Origin: Clostridiaceae bacterium
GTDB lineage: Bacteria; Bacillota; Clostridia; DSM-8532
Assembly: GCA_012839205.1 (NCBI GenBank)
Contig: DUNT01000105.1
Coordinates: 1-40,970 of the forward strand
Direction: 5' to 3'
Length of the DNA stretch: 40,970 nt
Shown: positions 1 through 8,403 of the stretch, piece by piece
Position numbering within the stretch: the first letter of the stretch is position 1
Layout of the letters: the number at the start of each line of letters is the position of its first letter
Translations under genes and position numbers: made by a program
Notes under the pieces: generated by a model
The model's database searches: none
What the model was told of the DNA's origin: nothing
Seen by the model: only the letters and a program-made list of their open reading frames with translations

Positions 1-2
1 AT

Positions 3-1016
3 TATTACGGTGGAATAAAAAAGTATCAGTGGCTTGCTATACCTCTTGCTTTGCATGGAATTATTGTTAAAGCTGATGGAACCAGTGTTGAGGTTAATAT
101 AGGAGAAGACGAAAAAGATCCTGTATTCACTATAACTGATCTCTTACCTCACCTGGCCAAGGACCAGATGGATAAAAAGCTAACCGAAGCCTTTAAGGGT
201 GAGAATATGAATGTTCTGTTGGGTTCTGAACCCATAGAGGATAAGGACGCTAAAGAGCGATTTAAAATGAATATCCTTAATATATTACATGAAAAATATG
301 GGATTGTTGAGGAAGACTTTATATCATCCGAACTTCAGCTTGTTCCTGCTTTTAAAGCAAGAGATGTTGGTTTAGACAGAAGCATGATAGGTGCATATGC
401 ACATGATGACAGAATTTGTGCCTACCCTGCGCTGATATCAATTTTGGAGACTAAAAATCCGGAGTATACTGCCATTTGTTTTCTTAGTGATAAGGAAGAA
501 ATTGGCAGTGTAGGGAATACAGGTGCCGAATCGAGAGCATTGGAAAACTTTATTGCTGATCTTTGCGCCCTTACCACAGATTCTGTATATTTTGACCGGC
601 TTGTCAGGGCTTCACTGGATAAGTCAAAAATGCTTTCAGCAGACGTAAATGCAGCATTGGATCCAAATTATGAAGGAACACATGATAAGCTGAATGCTGG
701 GTATCTGGGCAAAGGAATTGCAATAATGAAATATAGCGGTTCCAGAGGAAAATCAGGTGCCAGTGATGCCAGTGCCGAGTATTTGGGTGAAATCAGAAGG
801 CTCTTTAATGAGAATAATATACCATGGCATATAACCGAGCTGGGGGCTGTCGATAAGGGAGGCGGAGGAACCATCGCAATGATGATTGCCAACCTTGGTG
901 TTGATGTTATTGACGTGGGCGTGCCAATCCTATCCATGCATGCACCGTTTGAGGTAGCCAGCAAAGCCGACATATATTCAGCTTACAGAGGTTATTATGT
1001 GTTCTTGAGCAAATAA
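3..1016 (+). CDS. M18 family aminopeptidase, 5'-truncated by window edge
   Basis: Zinc aminopeptidase of the M18 (aspartyl aminopeptidase) family, a cytoplasmic enzyme that removes N-terminal residues from peptides. The open frame runs in from the window edge and gives 337 visible residues, so about 120-130 N-terminal residues, including the first zinc histidine, are missing against the usual ~460. Visible M18 marks are AHDDRICAYPAL (metal aspartate), DKEEIGSVGNTGAES (catalytic Glu pair), SADVNAALDPNY, and the late SMHAPFEVASKAD with the last zinc histidine. An internal TTG at 51 could be mistaken for the start, but the reading frame and family similarity continue upstream of it. It converges on the recombinase gene. 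Confidence in the family is high; the true substrate is unknown. Confidence 0.9.
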   Translation, partial: YYGGIKKYQWLAIPLALHGIIVKADGTSVEVNIGEDEKDPVFTITDLLPHLAKDQMDKKLTEAFKGENMNVLLGSEPIEDKDAKERFKMNILNILHEKYGIVEEDFISSELQLVPAFKARDVGLDRSMIGAYAHDDRICAYPALISILETKNPEYTAICFLSDKEEIGSVGNTGAESRALENFIADLCALTTDSVYFDRLVRASLDKSKMLSADVNAALDPNYEGTHDKLNAGYLGKGIAIMKYSGSRGKSGASDASAEYLGEIRRLFNENNIPWHITELGAVDKGGGGTIAMMIANLGVDVIDVGVPILSMHAPFEVASKADIYSAYRGYYVFLSK

Positions 1017-1074
1017 TAACTGCCATTACGAGTGCTGGTTTTGAATCTTATCCTACTAGTGAGATAAGCCGTAT

Positions 1075-2076
1075 CTATGTTGAGGTGTTATCCTTATCAT
1101 TCATATTTTTTGGGGAGATAGAGGAGAGGGGATTGCTGTTAACAGCATCCCTTAACTTTTTGTCATCTATATGCGTATAAATCTCTGTAGTAGCTATGCT
1201 TTCATGGCCTAAAATAGCCTGTAGAGCGCGTATATCAACATTTCCGTGCTTATACATCAGAGTTGCTGCAGTATGACGAAGCTTATGCGGTGAGTATTTA
1301 TCAGGGTCCAATCCAGAAGCCTGAATGTATTTTTTTACTAAATACTGAACAGTTTTTGGGCTTATTCGTACCTTACGCTCACTTAAAAACAGGGCTTTTG
1401 GGTCCTTAATTACTTTAAGTTTAGCACGCTCAGCCATATAAGCGGCTATAGCGTCCTGGCAGGCTTTATTTAAATAAACAGTACGTTCTTTGTTGCCTTT
1501 ACCAATTACTGTAAGCGTATCTCCGCGAATGTCATTAATATTTATTCCCACAAGTTCAGACAAACGCAGACCGCAGTTCATAAACAATACCAGTATGGCA
1601 TAGTCCCGGGCAGCATTTTTCTTTCCTTTGACGCTTTGAAGCAGGTTAACGCTTTCTTCTAAACTTAAATATTTAGGAAGTCGTTTGACAATCTTGGGTG
1701 AATCCAGCTCAGCAGCAGGATTATAGTCTATTAGTTTAACTTTGGTATGCAAATACTTATAAAAGGATCTGAGACAGGCAACTTTACGGGCTCTTGTAAT
1801 AGCTGAATTATTAAGTTCACGGCTAGTATAGGCCATGAAACTATATAAATCAGTTAAATCAATATTTTTTATATCATCAAGGGTAATATCATTTACGGTC
1901 AATTCTTTAAATTTATTTTCATCTGCATTATGTTTTGTAACTTTAATAAAGCGCATAAAGGTTCGTAAATCATAATAATATTCAGAAACAGTTTTCTTTG
2001 ATATATTTTTTATAGTAAGCATATAGTTCAAAAACTCAATTGCAATATCGGGCATATCATTAAAATCCAGAGACAT
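1075..2076 (-). CDS. Tyrosine recombinase, XerC/XerD-like
   Basis: Site-specific tyrosine recombinase of 333 residues. The N-terminal SAM-like DNA-binding domain (about 10-115) is followed by the catalytic domain. The active-site set is complete: R171 (in GLRLSEL), K193, H264 and R267 (HKLRH), H291 (LGHES) and the Tyr300 nucleophile (EIYTHI). The ATG at 2076 is chosen because GAGG lies 8 bases upstream; a GTG at 2085 falls inside that ribosome site. Size and motifs fit housekeeping XerC/XerD dimer resolution, but no integrase-type att site or phage genes lie nearby, so a chromosomal role is more likely than a mobile one. A promoter with TTGTTT and TATAAT sits just upstream. Whether it is XerC, XerD or a paralogue cannot be decided here. 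Confidence 0.88.
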   Translation of the reverse strand: MSLDFNDMPDIAIEFLNYMLTIKNISKKTVSEYYYDLRTFMRFIKVTKHNADENKFKELTVNDITLDDIKNIDLTDLYSFMAYTSRELNNSAITRARKVACLRSFYKYLHTKVKLIDYNPAAELDSPKIVKRLPKYLSLEESVNLLQSVKGKKNAARDYAILVLFMNCGLRLSELVGININDIRGDTLTVIGKGNKERTVYLNKACQDAIAAYMAERAKLKVIKDPKALFLSERKVRISPKTVQYLVKKYIQASGLDPDKYSPHKLRHTAATLMYKHGNVDIRALQAILGHESIATTEIYTHIDDKKLRDAVNSNPLSSISPKNMNDKDNTST

Positions 2077-2107
2077 TTTAAGCACCTCACAAGCATTTAT
2101 ACTAAAT

Positions 2108-2137
2108 ATTATACCACATCTCTCTCGAATTAAACAA
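2108..2137 (-). promoter_or_regulatory. Probable sigma-A promoter of the Xer-like gene
   Basis: On the minus strand, TTGTTT (2137-2132) and TATAAT (2113-2108) are 18 bases apart, about 30 bases before the ATG. The -35 box lies at the edge of a short palindrome, ACAAAAT-AAAA-ATTTTGT, which could be an operator or a weak terminator of the upstream SRAP gene. Confidence 0.5.
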
Positions 2138-2188
2138 AATTTTTATTTTGTCTAATGTGAGATATTTTTTAAGCAAAATATTTAATAA

Positions 2189-2373
2189 TTAATTCTGCTT
2201 TGAAGCTTCTTCTCCCTTTAGAATATTTAAATTTTTTAGCATGACCATAATCTCAACAGCACATTGCTTAGGACGCTTAGGACTACATTCTCTTGTTATT
2301 ATTAGTGTTATCAAAGAATCTTTTTCGATGTTTAATCCATGACCTGTATTTTTAGCAAACCATTATCCAAAGG
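2189..2373 (-). other. Open frame overlapping and following the SRAP 3' end, no clear start
   Basis: In a different frame from the SRAP gene, about 55 codons stay open across its stop codon and end with TAA at 2191-2189. The peptide contains IEKDSLITLIITRE and PKRPKQCAVEIMVMLKNLN, which looks protein-like, but there is no ATG, GTG or TTG with a ribosome site near its beginning. It may be the remnant of a decayed gene or a frameshifted former C-terminus. I do not recognise it. Confidence 0.25.
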
Positions 2374-2967
2374 TTCTAATAATGTGTCAATTGTACTGTC
2401 ATCAGTATTCTCGCTTAACCATATTTCTTTATTAATACTATTAATTATAACCGGCATTCTATCGTGTATAGATTTTATATCATCATTTGCCTGAGTTGTA
2501 AGTATCGTAAAATAAGGATTTACAATACCATTTTTATCCTTGAAAAACCAGTAGATACCCGCTATATACATCATACTTAAATCAACCAATGAAATATAAT
2601 GCTTTATTTGTTTTTTACTGTTCTCGGCATCCTTCCACTCAAAGAATCCTCTTGCGGGAATTAAACAGCGACGCTTAGAAAATGGCAGCTTAAACATTGG
2701 TTTTTCTCTTACTGTTTCACTTCTGGCATTGATTACAGGCCTGCCCTTCTTAAGAGGAAAACCCCATTTTACCACATGAATTGTATCCCCTGAATTATTT
2801 GATTCGTTATCCATGTTTGTATCAATTTTAGGTTTAGGAGTAATTATCGGTGCATAATCTCCCGGGTAAATCTCTCCTGCTTTTTTTAACAATTCTTTTT
2901 CTATTTTATTAACTAACCCGGCAAAATCGTCAATATCCTCCTCAGGAATGTAAAATCTGCCACACAT
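2332..2967 (-). CDS. SRAP domain protein (YedK/HMCES family), abasic-site DNA-protein crosslinker
   Basis: SOS-response-associated peptidase (SRAP) family protein of 211 residues. Family members use Cys2, exposed after Met removal, to form a thiazolidine crosslink to abasic sites in single-stranded DNA. The start is fixed by this: the second ATG (2967) gives Met-Cys-Gly-Arg-Phe, whereas a TTG two codons earlier would bury the Cys. AGAGG lies 8 bases before the chosen ATG. The other conserved residues are present: N80 and R82 (VINARSE), E84, E110 (GFFEWK) and H168 (SIHDRMP). An extra segment at about 45-62 (Asp/Asn/Ser-rich) looks like a loop insertion. It lies upstream of the Xer-like gene on the same strand. 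No LexA box was seen. Confidence 0.93.
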   Translation of the reverse strand: MCGRFYIPEEDIDDFAGLVNKIEKELLKKAGEIYPGDYAPIITPKPKIDTNMDNESNNSGDTIHVVKWGFPLKKGRPVINARSETVREKPMFKLPFSKRRCLIPARGFFEWKDAENSKKQIKHYISLVDLSMMYIAGIYWFFKDKNGIVNPYFTILTTQANDDIKSIHDRMPVIINSINKEIWLSENTDDSTIDTLLEPLDNGLLKIQVMD

Positions 2968-3050
2968 ATACAATTCCTCTCATTCTAATCATTTAACGCT
3001 AATATGTCATAACATTATGACGAGATTATATCAGATTTTGGAGTTTCTAT

Positions 3051-3131
3051 GCCATTCTGAGCGTCAGCGAAGAATCTTTGTGCTAACGTAATAAATCCTC
3101 CAACCCCGCTTTGCTACCATCAGAATGACAG
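3051..3131. repeat. MITE/REP-like element, copy A
   Basis: An 80-bp intergenic element bounded by imperfect inverted ends, GCCATTCTGAGCG at the left and CAGAATGACAG at the right, with AAGAATCTTTGTGCTAACGT in its left half. The same layout recurs at 37561-37656. No coding capacity is visible. Confidence 0.6.
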
Positions 3132-3176
3132 TAAAAGTCACTCTACAGGCACCAAATCGGGTGCTAAGATTAATAA

Positions 3177-3210
3177 GGACTAAACCCAATTGTGTTTAGT
3201 CCCTTTTTTA
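3177..3210 (-). terminator. Terminator hairpin after frr
   Basis: Perfect 9-bp stem GGACTAAAC/GTTTAGTCC with an 8-base loop, just past the frr stop. The T-run is strong on the plus strand (CTTTTTTATT) and weaker on the minus strand (TTATTAAT). With no plus-strand gene to end here, frr is the likely client. Confidence 0.65.
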
Positions 3211-3218
3211 TTCTAATA

Positions 3219-3773
3219 TTATACTTCCATTATTTCTTCAATTTTTGCTTCTACTATTTTATCAATCTTTTCTATATATTCATCAGTAAACTTTTGAATA
3301 TCTTTCTCAGCAACCTTAAGTTCGTCTTCGGTAATTTCCTTTGCCTTCTCCATTTTTTTATAACTATCTACTGCTTCACGTCGAATTTGTCTTATGGCAA
3401 TCTTATTATTTTCGCCAAGTTTCTTAACTTCCTTAGTTAGATCAATTCTTCTTTCTTCGGTTAGCGGAGGAAACATAAGGCGAATTACCTTGCCGTCATT
3501 ATTAGGATTTATACCGAGATCTGACATTTGGATAGCTTTGACAATATCATTAAGTATATTGGAATCCCAGGGTTGTATAATAATCTGTCTTGCTTCAGGA
3601 ACTTGAATATTGGCAATCTGGGAAATTGGCGTAGCTGTTCCGTAATAATTAACAGAAATCCTGTCCAAAAGACGAGGATTAGCCCTGCCTGCACGGATAG
3701 ATGCCAATTCATCCTTTAAGTAATTAATAGATTTGTCCATCCTTCTGGTAAATTCATCATAATTCTTAAACAT
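3219..3773 (-). CDS. frr: Ribosome recycling factor
   Basis: Ribosome recycling factor, 184 residues (the normal length), which with EF-G splits post-termination ribosomes in the cytoplasm. Recognisable family stretches are [17 protein letters not shown] near the N-terminus, [13 protein letters not shown], and the long C-terminal helix with [14 protein letters not shown] and [10 protein letters not shown]. The ATG at 3773 follows GGAGG by 9 bases, and only 4 bases separate it from the pyrH stop, so the two are translationally coupled. A terminator follows. Downstream of it there is no uppS-cdsA-dxr, the usual continuation of this cluster in Firmicutes. Confidence 0.98.
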   Translation of the reverse strand: MFKNYDEFTRRMDKSINYLKDELASIRAGRANPRLLDRISVNYYGTATPISQIANIQVPEARQIIIQPWDSNILNDIVKAIQMSDLGINPNNDGKVIRLMFPPLTEERRIDLTKEVKKLGENNKIAIRQIRREAVDSYKKMEKAKEITEDELKVAEKDIQKFTDEYIEKIDKIVEAKIEEIMEV

Positions 3774-3777
3774 TTAA

Positions 3778-4491
3778 TTAGACCTCCTTAGCAACAAATG
3801 TACCAACTTTATTACCCTTTAAAACTTTTATAATGTTTTCAGGTTCATTTATACTAAATACATGCAAAGGGATATTATTGTCCATACAAAGTGATGTTGC
3901 AGTTGAATCCATTACCCCCAGTTGACGCTGTAATACCTCAAAGAATGTTATAGTATCATATTTTTTTGCTTCAGGATTAAGTTTAGGATCGCTGTCATAT
4001 ATACCATCAACGTTTTTAGCCAAAAGAATAACTTCGGCATCTATTTCGGCAGCTCTTAAAACTGCTGCAGTATCAGTTGAAAAATAAGGATTTCCGGTTC
4101 CACAAGCAAATATTACTACCCTCTTTTTTTCAAGATGTCTGACGGCTCTCCTTCTGATATATGGTTCGGCAATCCTTGGCATATCAAGAGCAGTTTGCAC
4201 TCTTGTTGGAACTCCTCTGGATTCAAGAGAGTCCTGTAAGGCTAGTGAATTCATAACTGTTGCAAGCATCCCCATATGGTCTGCCGTAGTTCTGTCCATA
4301 CCCTTACTGCTTCGGCCCCGCCAGAAGTTCCCCCCTCCTACAACAATTCCTATTTCAACGCCCATTTCCCATGCAGTTTTTATTTTATCACTGATGTTAT
4401 TTAGGATTGTTGAGTCAATGCCAAAACTATTGGTGCTGGATAATGCTTCGCCGCTAACCTTTAGCATGATTCGCTTAAACTTTAATGCCAT
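3778..4491 (-). CDS. pyrH: UMP kinase
   Basis: Bacterial UMP kinase, 237 residues, of the amino acid kinase fold. It phosphorylates UMP to UDP with ATP for pyrimidine nucleotide synthesis and normally works as an allosteric hexamer. Landmarks are the N-terminal [11 protein letters not shown] (phosphate-binding lysine), [35 protein letters not shown], and the C-terminal half with [20 protein letters not shown] and [12 protein letters not shown]. The ATG has GGAGGG 5 bases upstream. It forms a tight pair with frr. A terminator-like hairpin separates it from tsf, so it may be transcribed partly by read-through from rpsB-tsf. Confidence 0.98.
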   Translation of the reverse strand: MALKFKRIMLKVSGEALSSTNSFGIDSTILNNISDKIKTAWEMGVEIGIVVGGGNFWRGRSSKGMDRTTADHMGMLATVMNSLALQDSLESRGVPTRVQTALDMPRIAEPYIRRRAVRHLEKKRVVIFACGTGNPYFSTDTAAVLRAAEIDAEVILLAKNVDGIYDSDPKLNPEAKKYDTITFFEVLQRQLGVMDSTATSLCMDNNIPLHVFSINEPENIIKVLKGNKVGTFVAKEV

Positions 4492-4547
4492 AAACCCTCC
4501 AAAAACATTAAATATTGAAAATGTTGAATTTCAAACAGCCCTGATTT

Positions 4548-4590
4548 AAAAAAAAGAAGGTATATGATGATTAAAATCAATATACCCTCC
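4548..4590 (-). terminator. Rho-independent terminator between tsf and pyrH
   Basis: Minus-strand stem GAGGGTATAT with ATATACCTTC (one G-U pair), a 14-base loop, and then a run of at least seven T. It ends or attenuates the rpsB-tsf transcript before pyrH. Confidence 0.75.
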
Positions 4591-4601
4591 TTTTAATTAC
4601 T

Positions 4602-5252
4602 TTATTTGTTTATTTGCTTCATTACTTCTTCAGCAAAATCTTCTTCTTTTTTCTCTAAGCCCTCGCCCATCTCAAAGCGGGCAAACCTTCTAATGCTGAT
4701 ATTTTCACCAATTTTAGATATTTTTTCCTGAAGAACCTGCTGAACAGTTTTATCATTTTCTTTAATGAATGGTTGTTCCAGCAGACAAATCTCGTTGTAA
4801 TATTTTTCTATTCTGCCGTTAACCATTTTTTCAGCAATATGAGCAGGCTTACCTTCGTTAATAGCCTGGGCTTTCAGGATTTCCTTTTCTTTTTCTATTA
4901 CATCTTCAGGAACATCTTCCCTCTTAATATAAGCGGGATTCATTGCTGCTATCTGCATTGCTATATCCTTTACAAATGAACGAAACTCTTCATTCTTTGC
5001 TGCAAAATCAGTCTCAATATTAACTTCTACTAATACACCTATGCGTCCTCCGCCATGAATGTATGACTCTACAATTCCCTCAGAAGCAATTCTGCCTGAT
5101 TTTTTAGATGCTTTGGCTATACCTTTTTCACGGAGATACTCGATTGCTTTTTCAATATCGCCATTTGTCTCGACAAGAGCCTTTTTGCAGTCCATCATTC
5201 CGGCTCCGGTACGATCCCGTAGATCTTTTACCATACTAGCGTTAATTACCAT
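4602..5252 (-). CDS. tsf: Elongation factor Ts
   Basis: EF-Ts, 216 residues, the guanine nucleotide exchange factor for EF-Tu. The N-terminal UBA-like domain shows [19 protein letters not shown] (the EF-Ts signature), followed by the core [19 protein letters not shown]. The protein is the shorter form, with one compact core rather than two long subdomains as in the ~280-300 residue versions. The first ATG (5252) is used because AGGAGG stands 8 bases before it; an ATG six codons later is possible but lacks a ribosome site. It lies 32 bases after rpsB and ends in a terminator. Confidence 0.97.
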   Translation of the reverse strand: MVINASMVKDLRDRTGAGMMDCKKALVETNGDIEKAIEYLREKGIAKASKKSGRIASEGIVESYIHGGGRIGVLVEVNIETDFAAKNEEFRSFVKDIAMQIAAMNPAYIKREDVPEDVIEKEKEILKAQAINEGKPAHIAEKMVNGRIEKYYNEICLLEQPFIKENDKTVQQVLQEKISKIGENISIRRFARFEMGEGLEKKEEDFAEEVMKQINK

Positions 5253-5284
5253 TATAATATCCTCCTAATACGTTTTAAGTACTA

Positions 5285-6085
5285 TTATTCGTTTTCTGTT
5301 ACTTCTTCAGAATCAGGATTCTCATCTGCATTTTCTACAGGTACTTCTTCAAGTTCAATTTCTGAGTTTTCATCATCTGTTTCTATGGCAGCTGAGCCCA
5401 TTTCACCCTGTTTTCCTTCTATGACAGCGTCAGCTATTTTACCGCTGATAAGTTTAACAGCTCTTATAGCGTCATCATTACCCGGAATAACATAATCAAC
5501 TTCATCAGGGTCACAATTTGTATCGACAATTGCAACTATGGGAATGCCCAGAATCCTTGCTTCTAAGATAGCATTTCTTTCTTTCTTGGGATCAACAATA
5601 AATATTGCAACCGGCAGTTTTTTCATTCCAACAATACCGCCGAGATTCTTCTCCAACTTTTCCATTTCAAGATTTAACTTACTAACTTCTTTCTTGGGAA
5701 GAACATCAAAAATACCTTCCTCTTCCATCTTCTTAAGTTCAAGAAGACGATCAATACTTTTACGGATGGTCTTGAAGTTCGTCAGCATACCGCCTAACCA
5801 TCTGTTGTTTACATAGAATTGTCCACAGCGTTCTGCTTCTTCTTTAATTGCGTCCTGAGCTTGCTTTTTGGTTCCGACAAAAAGAATATTTCCGCCTTCC
5901 ATAGCAAGATCTCTGATGAAGAAATATGCTTCGTCGATTTTCTTTACTGTTTTTTGAAGATCAATGATATAGATACCATTTCTCTCTGTGAAGATGTATT
6001 CCGCCATTTTAGGATTCCATCTTCTTGTTTGGTGACCGAAGTGCACGCCTGCTTCCAGCAGCTGTTTCATTGAAATTACTGACAT
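5285..6085 (-). CDS. rpsB: 30S ribosomal protein S2
   Basis: Small-subunit ribosomal protein S2, 266 residues. It begins [23 protein letters not shown], the canonical S2 N-terminus, and continues with [30 protein letters not shown] and [29 protein letters not shown]. The ATG at 6085 follows AAGGAGG by 9 bases; the frame is open for 49 more codons upstream, but that stretch is the structured leader. The last 35 residues form a strongly acidic, Glu-rich tail beyond the normal S2 core. It is first in the rpsB-tsf unit, driven by the promoter at 6203-6232. Confidence 0.98.
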   Translation of the reverse strand: MSVISMKQLLEAGVHFGHQTRRWNPKMAEYIFTERNGIYIIDLQKTVKKIDEAYFFIRDLAMEGGNILFVGTKKQAQDAIKEEAERCGQFYVNNRWLGGMLTNFKTIRKSIDRLLELKKMEEEGIFDVLPKKEVSKLNLEMEKLEKNLGGIVGMKKLPVAIFIVDPKKERNAILEARILGIPIVAIVDTNCDPDEVDYVIPGNDDAIRAVKLISGKIADAVIEGKQGEMGSAAIETDDENSEIELEEVPVENADENPDSEEVTENE

Positions 6086-6129
6086 AATTTTGTCCTCCTT
6101 GTTTTTTCCTCCGCCATCTTCTTCTTTGA

Positions 6130-6164
6130 CAAAGGACACAAATAAATATTTGTGCACACCTTTG
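6130..6164 (-). promoter_or_regulatory. rpsB leader hairpin, candidate autoregulatory structure
   Basis: The rpsB leader RNA can form a long imperfect hairpin: outer stem CAAAGG/CCUUUG, asymmetric internal loop, and inner stem CACAAAU/AUUUGUG with loop AUUU. It lies 45 bases before the start codon and has no T-run after it, so it is not a terminator. Feedback by S2 on its own leader is known in other bacteria; applying it here is inference. Confidence 0.45.
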
Positions 6165-6192
6165 TAAATCTGACAGCGTGTGTATTCAAAAA

Positions 6193-6232
6193 TACCCGTA
6201 ATATTATAGCATACGGGTAGTTTAATTGACAA
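6193..6232 (-). promoter_or_regulatory. rpsB promoter with the -10 box inside an inverted repeat
   Basis: TTGTCA (6232-6227) and TATAAT (6208-6203) are 18 bases apart on the minus strand, giving a leader of about 110 bases. A perfect 8-bp inverted repeat, TACCCGTA (6193-6200) and TACGGGTA (6212-6219), brackets the -10 box and probably the transcription start, the position expected of a repressor operator. Confidence 0.65.
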
Positions 6233-6267
6233 GTAGTTGATTTCTATTTCCTGTGGTAAAGGGCTAA

Positions 6268-6552
6268 TTAATCTAAAAGATCTTTGGAATCATGATTTGG
6301 GTTTCGTTTGACAAGAATTGCAGCTTTCGTAATTGCAGAGATAACATCTACTTCAAATTGTGCTTTCAGGTTATTAATTTTTGAATAAATCTCACCTTTC
6401 TGAGTGACAATATACTGAGCAGGCAAATCATTCAGAGCTTTTGCTGCAATATCATATCTACAACGTTCACAATTACACACATTGATATCCTTTAGAATTT
6501 CTTCCATGGCACTTAAAACGATTTGCTCCATGTAATTTTTCATTTGGTGCAT
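6268..6552 (-). CDS. ComFB-like protein
   Basis: A 94-residue protein matching the late-competence ComFB family. The hallmark region is [49 protein letters not shown]; family members share LP..Y.VT..GE.Y.K......Q...DV..A...A and a final [13 protein letters not shown] cluster lies just before it, as in relatives. ComFB was named from the B. subtilis comF operon, but here no comF genes are adjacent; some cyanobacterial members bind cyclic di-nucleotides. The ATG at 6552 has AGGAGG 8 bases upstream. Its role here is unknown. Confidence 0.8.
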   Translation of the reverse strand: MHQMKNYMEQIVLSAMEEILKDINVCNCERCRYDIAAKALNDLPAQYIVTQKGEIYSKINNLKAQFEVDVISAITKAAILVKRNPNHDSKDLLD

Positions 6553-6621
6553 ATAATTGTCCTCCTGTATCGTTATATCTAAATTTTAACATAACCATAA
6601 GAAAAAATATACCATGCTTTT

Positions 6622-7125
6622 CTAAAAATTATCTCTAAATTCGACATTTTTTAAGAAAGGTTTTTCGAGAATACGCTTTAATTTAATAAAAAATGGTTCC
6701 TCTAAGTCAATCGGTTTTACAAGTATAGAATGAATACCTATAAGATTTCCTCCCAGGACATCTGTAAACAGCTGATCTCCGAGAATAGCAACTTTATCAT
6801 TGGATAGCCCCATCATTTCAATGGCTTTATTGAGGGCACCTCTCAAAGGCTTATGGGCTTTATATAAAAATTTAATATCTAAAGGCTGGCAAAAATACTC
6901 TACACGTTTCTTTTTTCCATTGGAAACAATTACGGCTTTTATTCCGTTTTCCTTAAGTGACCTGATAAAACTTATTGCCTTTTCATCGGCTTTTTTTATG
7001 TGTGTAGCAACCAAAGTGTTATCAATATCAAGTATAAGTCCGTATATTCCTTTATTTTTAAGCATTTGCGGCGTTATGTCAAAAATTGAGTTTATATAAG
7101 CGACAGGGGTTAAAAGTTTTTTCAT
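6622..7125 (-). CDS. YqeG family HAD phosphatase
   Basis: HAD-superfamily phosphatase of subfamily IIIA, 167 residues, of the YqeG type found in Firmicutes. The catalytic motifs appear in order: DIDNTLV (motif I, nucleophile and acid Asp), VSNGKK (motif II), the lysine in YKAHKPLRGALNKA (motif III) and GDQLFTDVLGGN (motif IV). The N-terminal LLTPVAYINSIFDITPQMLKNKGI is typical of YqeG. I use the ATG at 7125, with GGAGG 5 bases away; an ATG ten codons earlier has no ribosome site. In B. subtilis, yqeG precedes yqeH and aroE, but here it stands alone. The substrate is not known. Confidence 0.9.
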   Translation of the reverse strand: MKKLLTPVAYINSIFDITPQMLKNKGIYGLILDIDNTLVATHIKKADEKAISFIRSLKENGIKAVIVSNGKKKRVEYFCQPLDIKFLYKAHKPLRGALNKAIEMMGLSNDKVAILGDQLFTDVLGGNLIGIHSILVKPIDLEEPFFIKLKRILEKPFLKNVEFRDNF

Positions 7126-7327
7126 CTGATCCTCCGGAGCCAAACCATTTTGCATTATAATTTAATAGCTTTAGCTTACACCAGATAAAATAATCATGCA
7201 ACAGCACAAACAAAGACTTATGGGAAAATAAAGATAAATTTAACGTAAATAGCCATAGTAATTATTGTTTATGCAGTAAAAATATGAATATTGTTAGCAA
7301 ATATATTTATTGAGGAGGTCGCTCTCA

Positions 7328-8287
7328 ATGAAACCATCTGCAATTATTGCTAAAACATTTCCTTTTATGCTGATTCGTTTACTCGCTTATTTAGTTTTTT
7401 TCATTGGTATCTGTATTTATACTGCCATAGTGGTCTGGATCCTCGGTGCTATTCAACCTAAGGGGTTCTTTGCGGTTGTGAGCTTTGCTTTATTTGGCGG
7501 AGGTGGCTGGGCAATTTATAGGTTTGTCAGAGATTATATAAACTACATGATTAAAGCAGCCCATGTTGCAGTTATTGCTGATATGGCCATTAAAGGCGGC
7601 GTACCTGAAGGCTTTAATATGTATAACTATGGTGTCAGCAAAGTGAAGAAGTTCTTTGTAGCTTCCAATGTGCTTTTTGCTGTTGACAGACTTGTAAGCG
7701 GTAGTGTTAAACAAATTCAGCGTGTTTTTGGCGGTATTGGAGAATTCTTGAAATTTATACCCGGAGTAAAGGCTCTTACCCAAATTCTTAACATGTTTGT
7801 AGACATTATCTTAAATTATCTTGATGAATGTATAATGGGGTACATATTCCTGAATGAAGGACAAAATGTATGGAAAAGTGCAGCAGATGGTGTTGTGTTA
7901 TATGCGCAGAACTGGAAAACAATCCTGAAAACAGGAGCAAAAATTCTGGTATTCCTTATAATATTCTTCCTGATTTCCTTCTTGATTTTTAACGGAGTAT
8001 TTGTAGGTATATTTAATGGAATTGATAGCCTTGAGAGCGGTATTGCACCACCAATAGCCTGGGCTCTCACTATTGCATTTGTTTTAGTTTTAAAATGGGC
8101 TATTCTTGACTCGATTATTATGATATATATGATGACCAGCTACCTCAAGGTGGCTTATGGCGCAGAACCCAGCTATGACCTATATGGTAAGCTGCAAGGT
8201 ATGAGTAAGAAGTTTAAAGAGCTTTTCGGAAAGTCCCAGGAAGCTCAAAACACAGGCGCTACACCGGTTTCTGGTACACCCGTATAA
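7328..8287 (+). CDS. Multispanning membrane protein of unknown function
   Basis: A 319-residue membrane protein I do not recognise. Hydrophobic segments lie at about 13-40 (MLIRLLAYLVFFIGICIYTAIVVWIL), 45-65, 205-232 (ILVFLIIFFLISFLIFNGVFVGIF) and 240-275, with a long, partly amphipathic middle part (FGGIGEFLKFIPGVKALTQ) and a polar tail ending in Thr/Pro/Gly. The ATG at 7328 follows AGGAGG by 9 bases; a TTG at 7310 overlaps that site. The segment RDYINYMIKAAHVAVIADMAI recurs in decayed form at 27.8-28.06 kb, so this family had a second copy in the window. It is monocistronic, followed by a bidirectional terminator. Confidence 0.8.
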   Translation: MKPSAIIAKTFPFMLIRLLAYLVFFIGICIYTAIVVWILGAIQPKGFFAVVSFALFGGGGWAIYRFVRDYINYMIKAAHVAVIADMAIKGGVPEGFNMYNYGVSKVKKFFVASNVLFAVDRLVSGSVKQIQRVFGGIGEFLKFIPGVKALTQILNMFVDIILNYLDECIMGYIFLNEGQNVWKSAADGVVLYAQNWKTILKTGAKILVFLIIFFLISFLIFNGVFVGIFNGIDSLESGIAPPIAWALTIAFVLVLKWAILDSIIMIYMMTSYLKVAYGAEPSYDLYGKLQGMSKKFKELFGKSQEAQNTGATPVSGTPV

Positions 8288-8329
8288 GTGAAGTACATGT
8301 GTTTAGCCTGTTAATAATGCGGAAAAACA

Positions 8330-8361
8330 ATTCAGAGGCCATATTAGGCCTCTGAATCAGT
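8330..8361. terminator. Bidirectional terminator
   Basis: Perfect 11-bp stem ATTCAGAGGCC/GGCCTCTGAAT with a 6-base loop, followed by CAGTTTTA on the plus strand and TTGTTTTTCC on the minus strand. It serves the converging membrane-protein and YyaL-type genes. Confidence 0.85.
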
Positions 8362-8403
8362 TTTATAACCTCAGCTAAGGTTAACAATTCTTAAACGGTA
8401 CTT

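Noticed and set aside
1075-2076. Phage or integrative-element integrase
   Set aside because: No phage genes, tRNA target or att repeats lie nearby. Size and motifs fit a housekeeping Xer recombinase.
6086-6232. 49-residue N-terminal extension of ribosomal protein S2
   Set aside because: It overlaps the promoter-proximal leader hairpin; the standard S2 start has AAGGAGG upstream.
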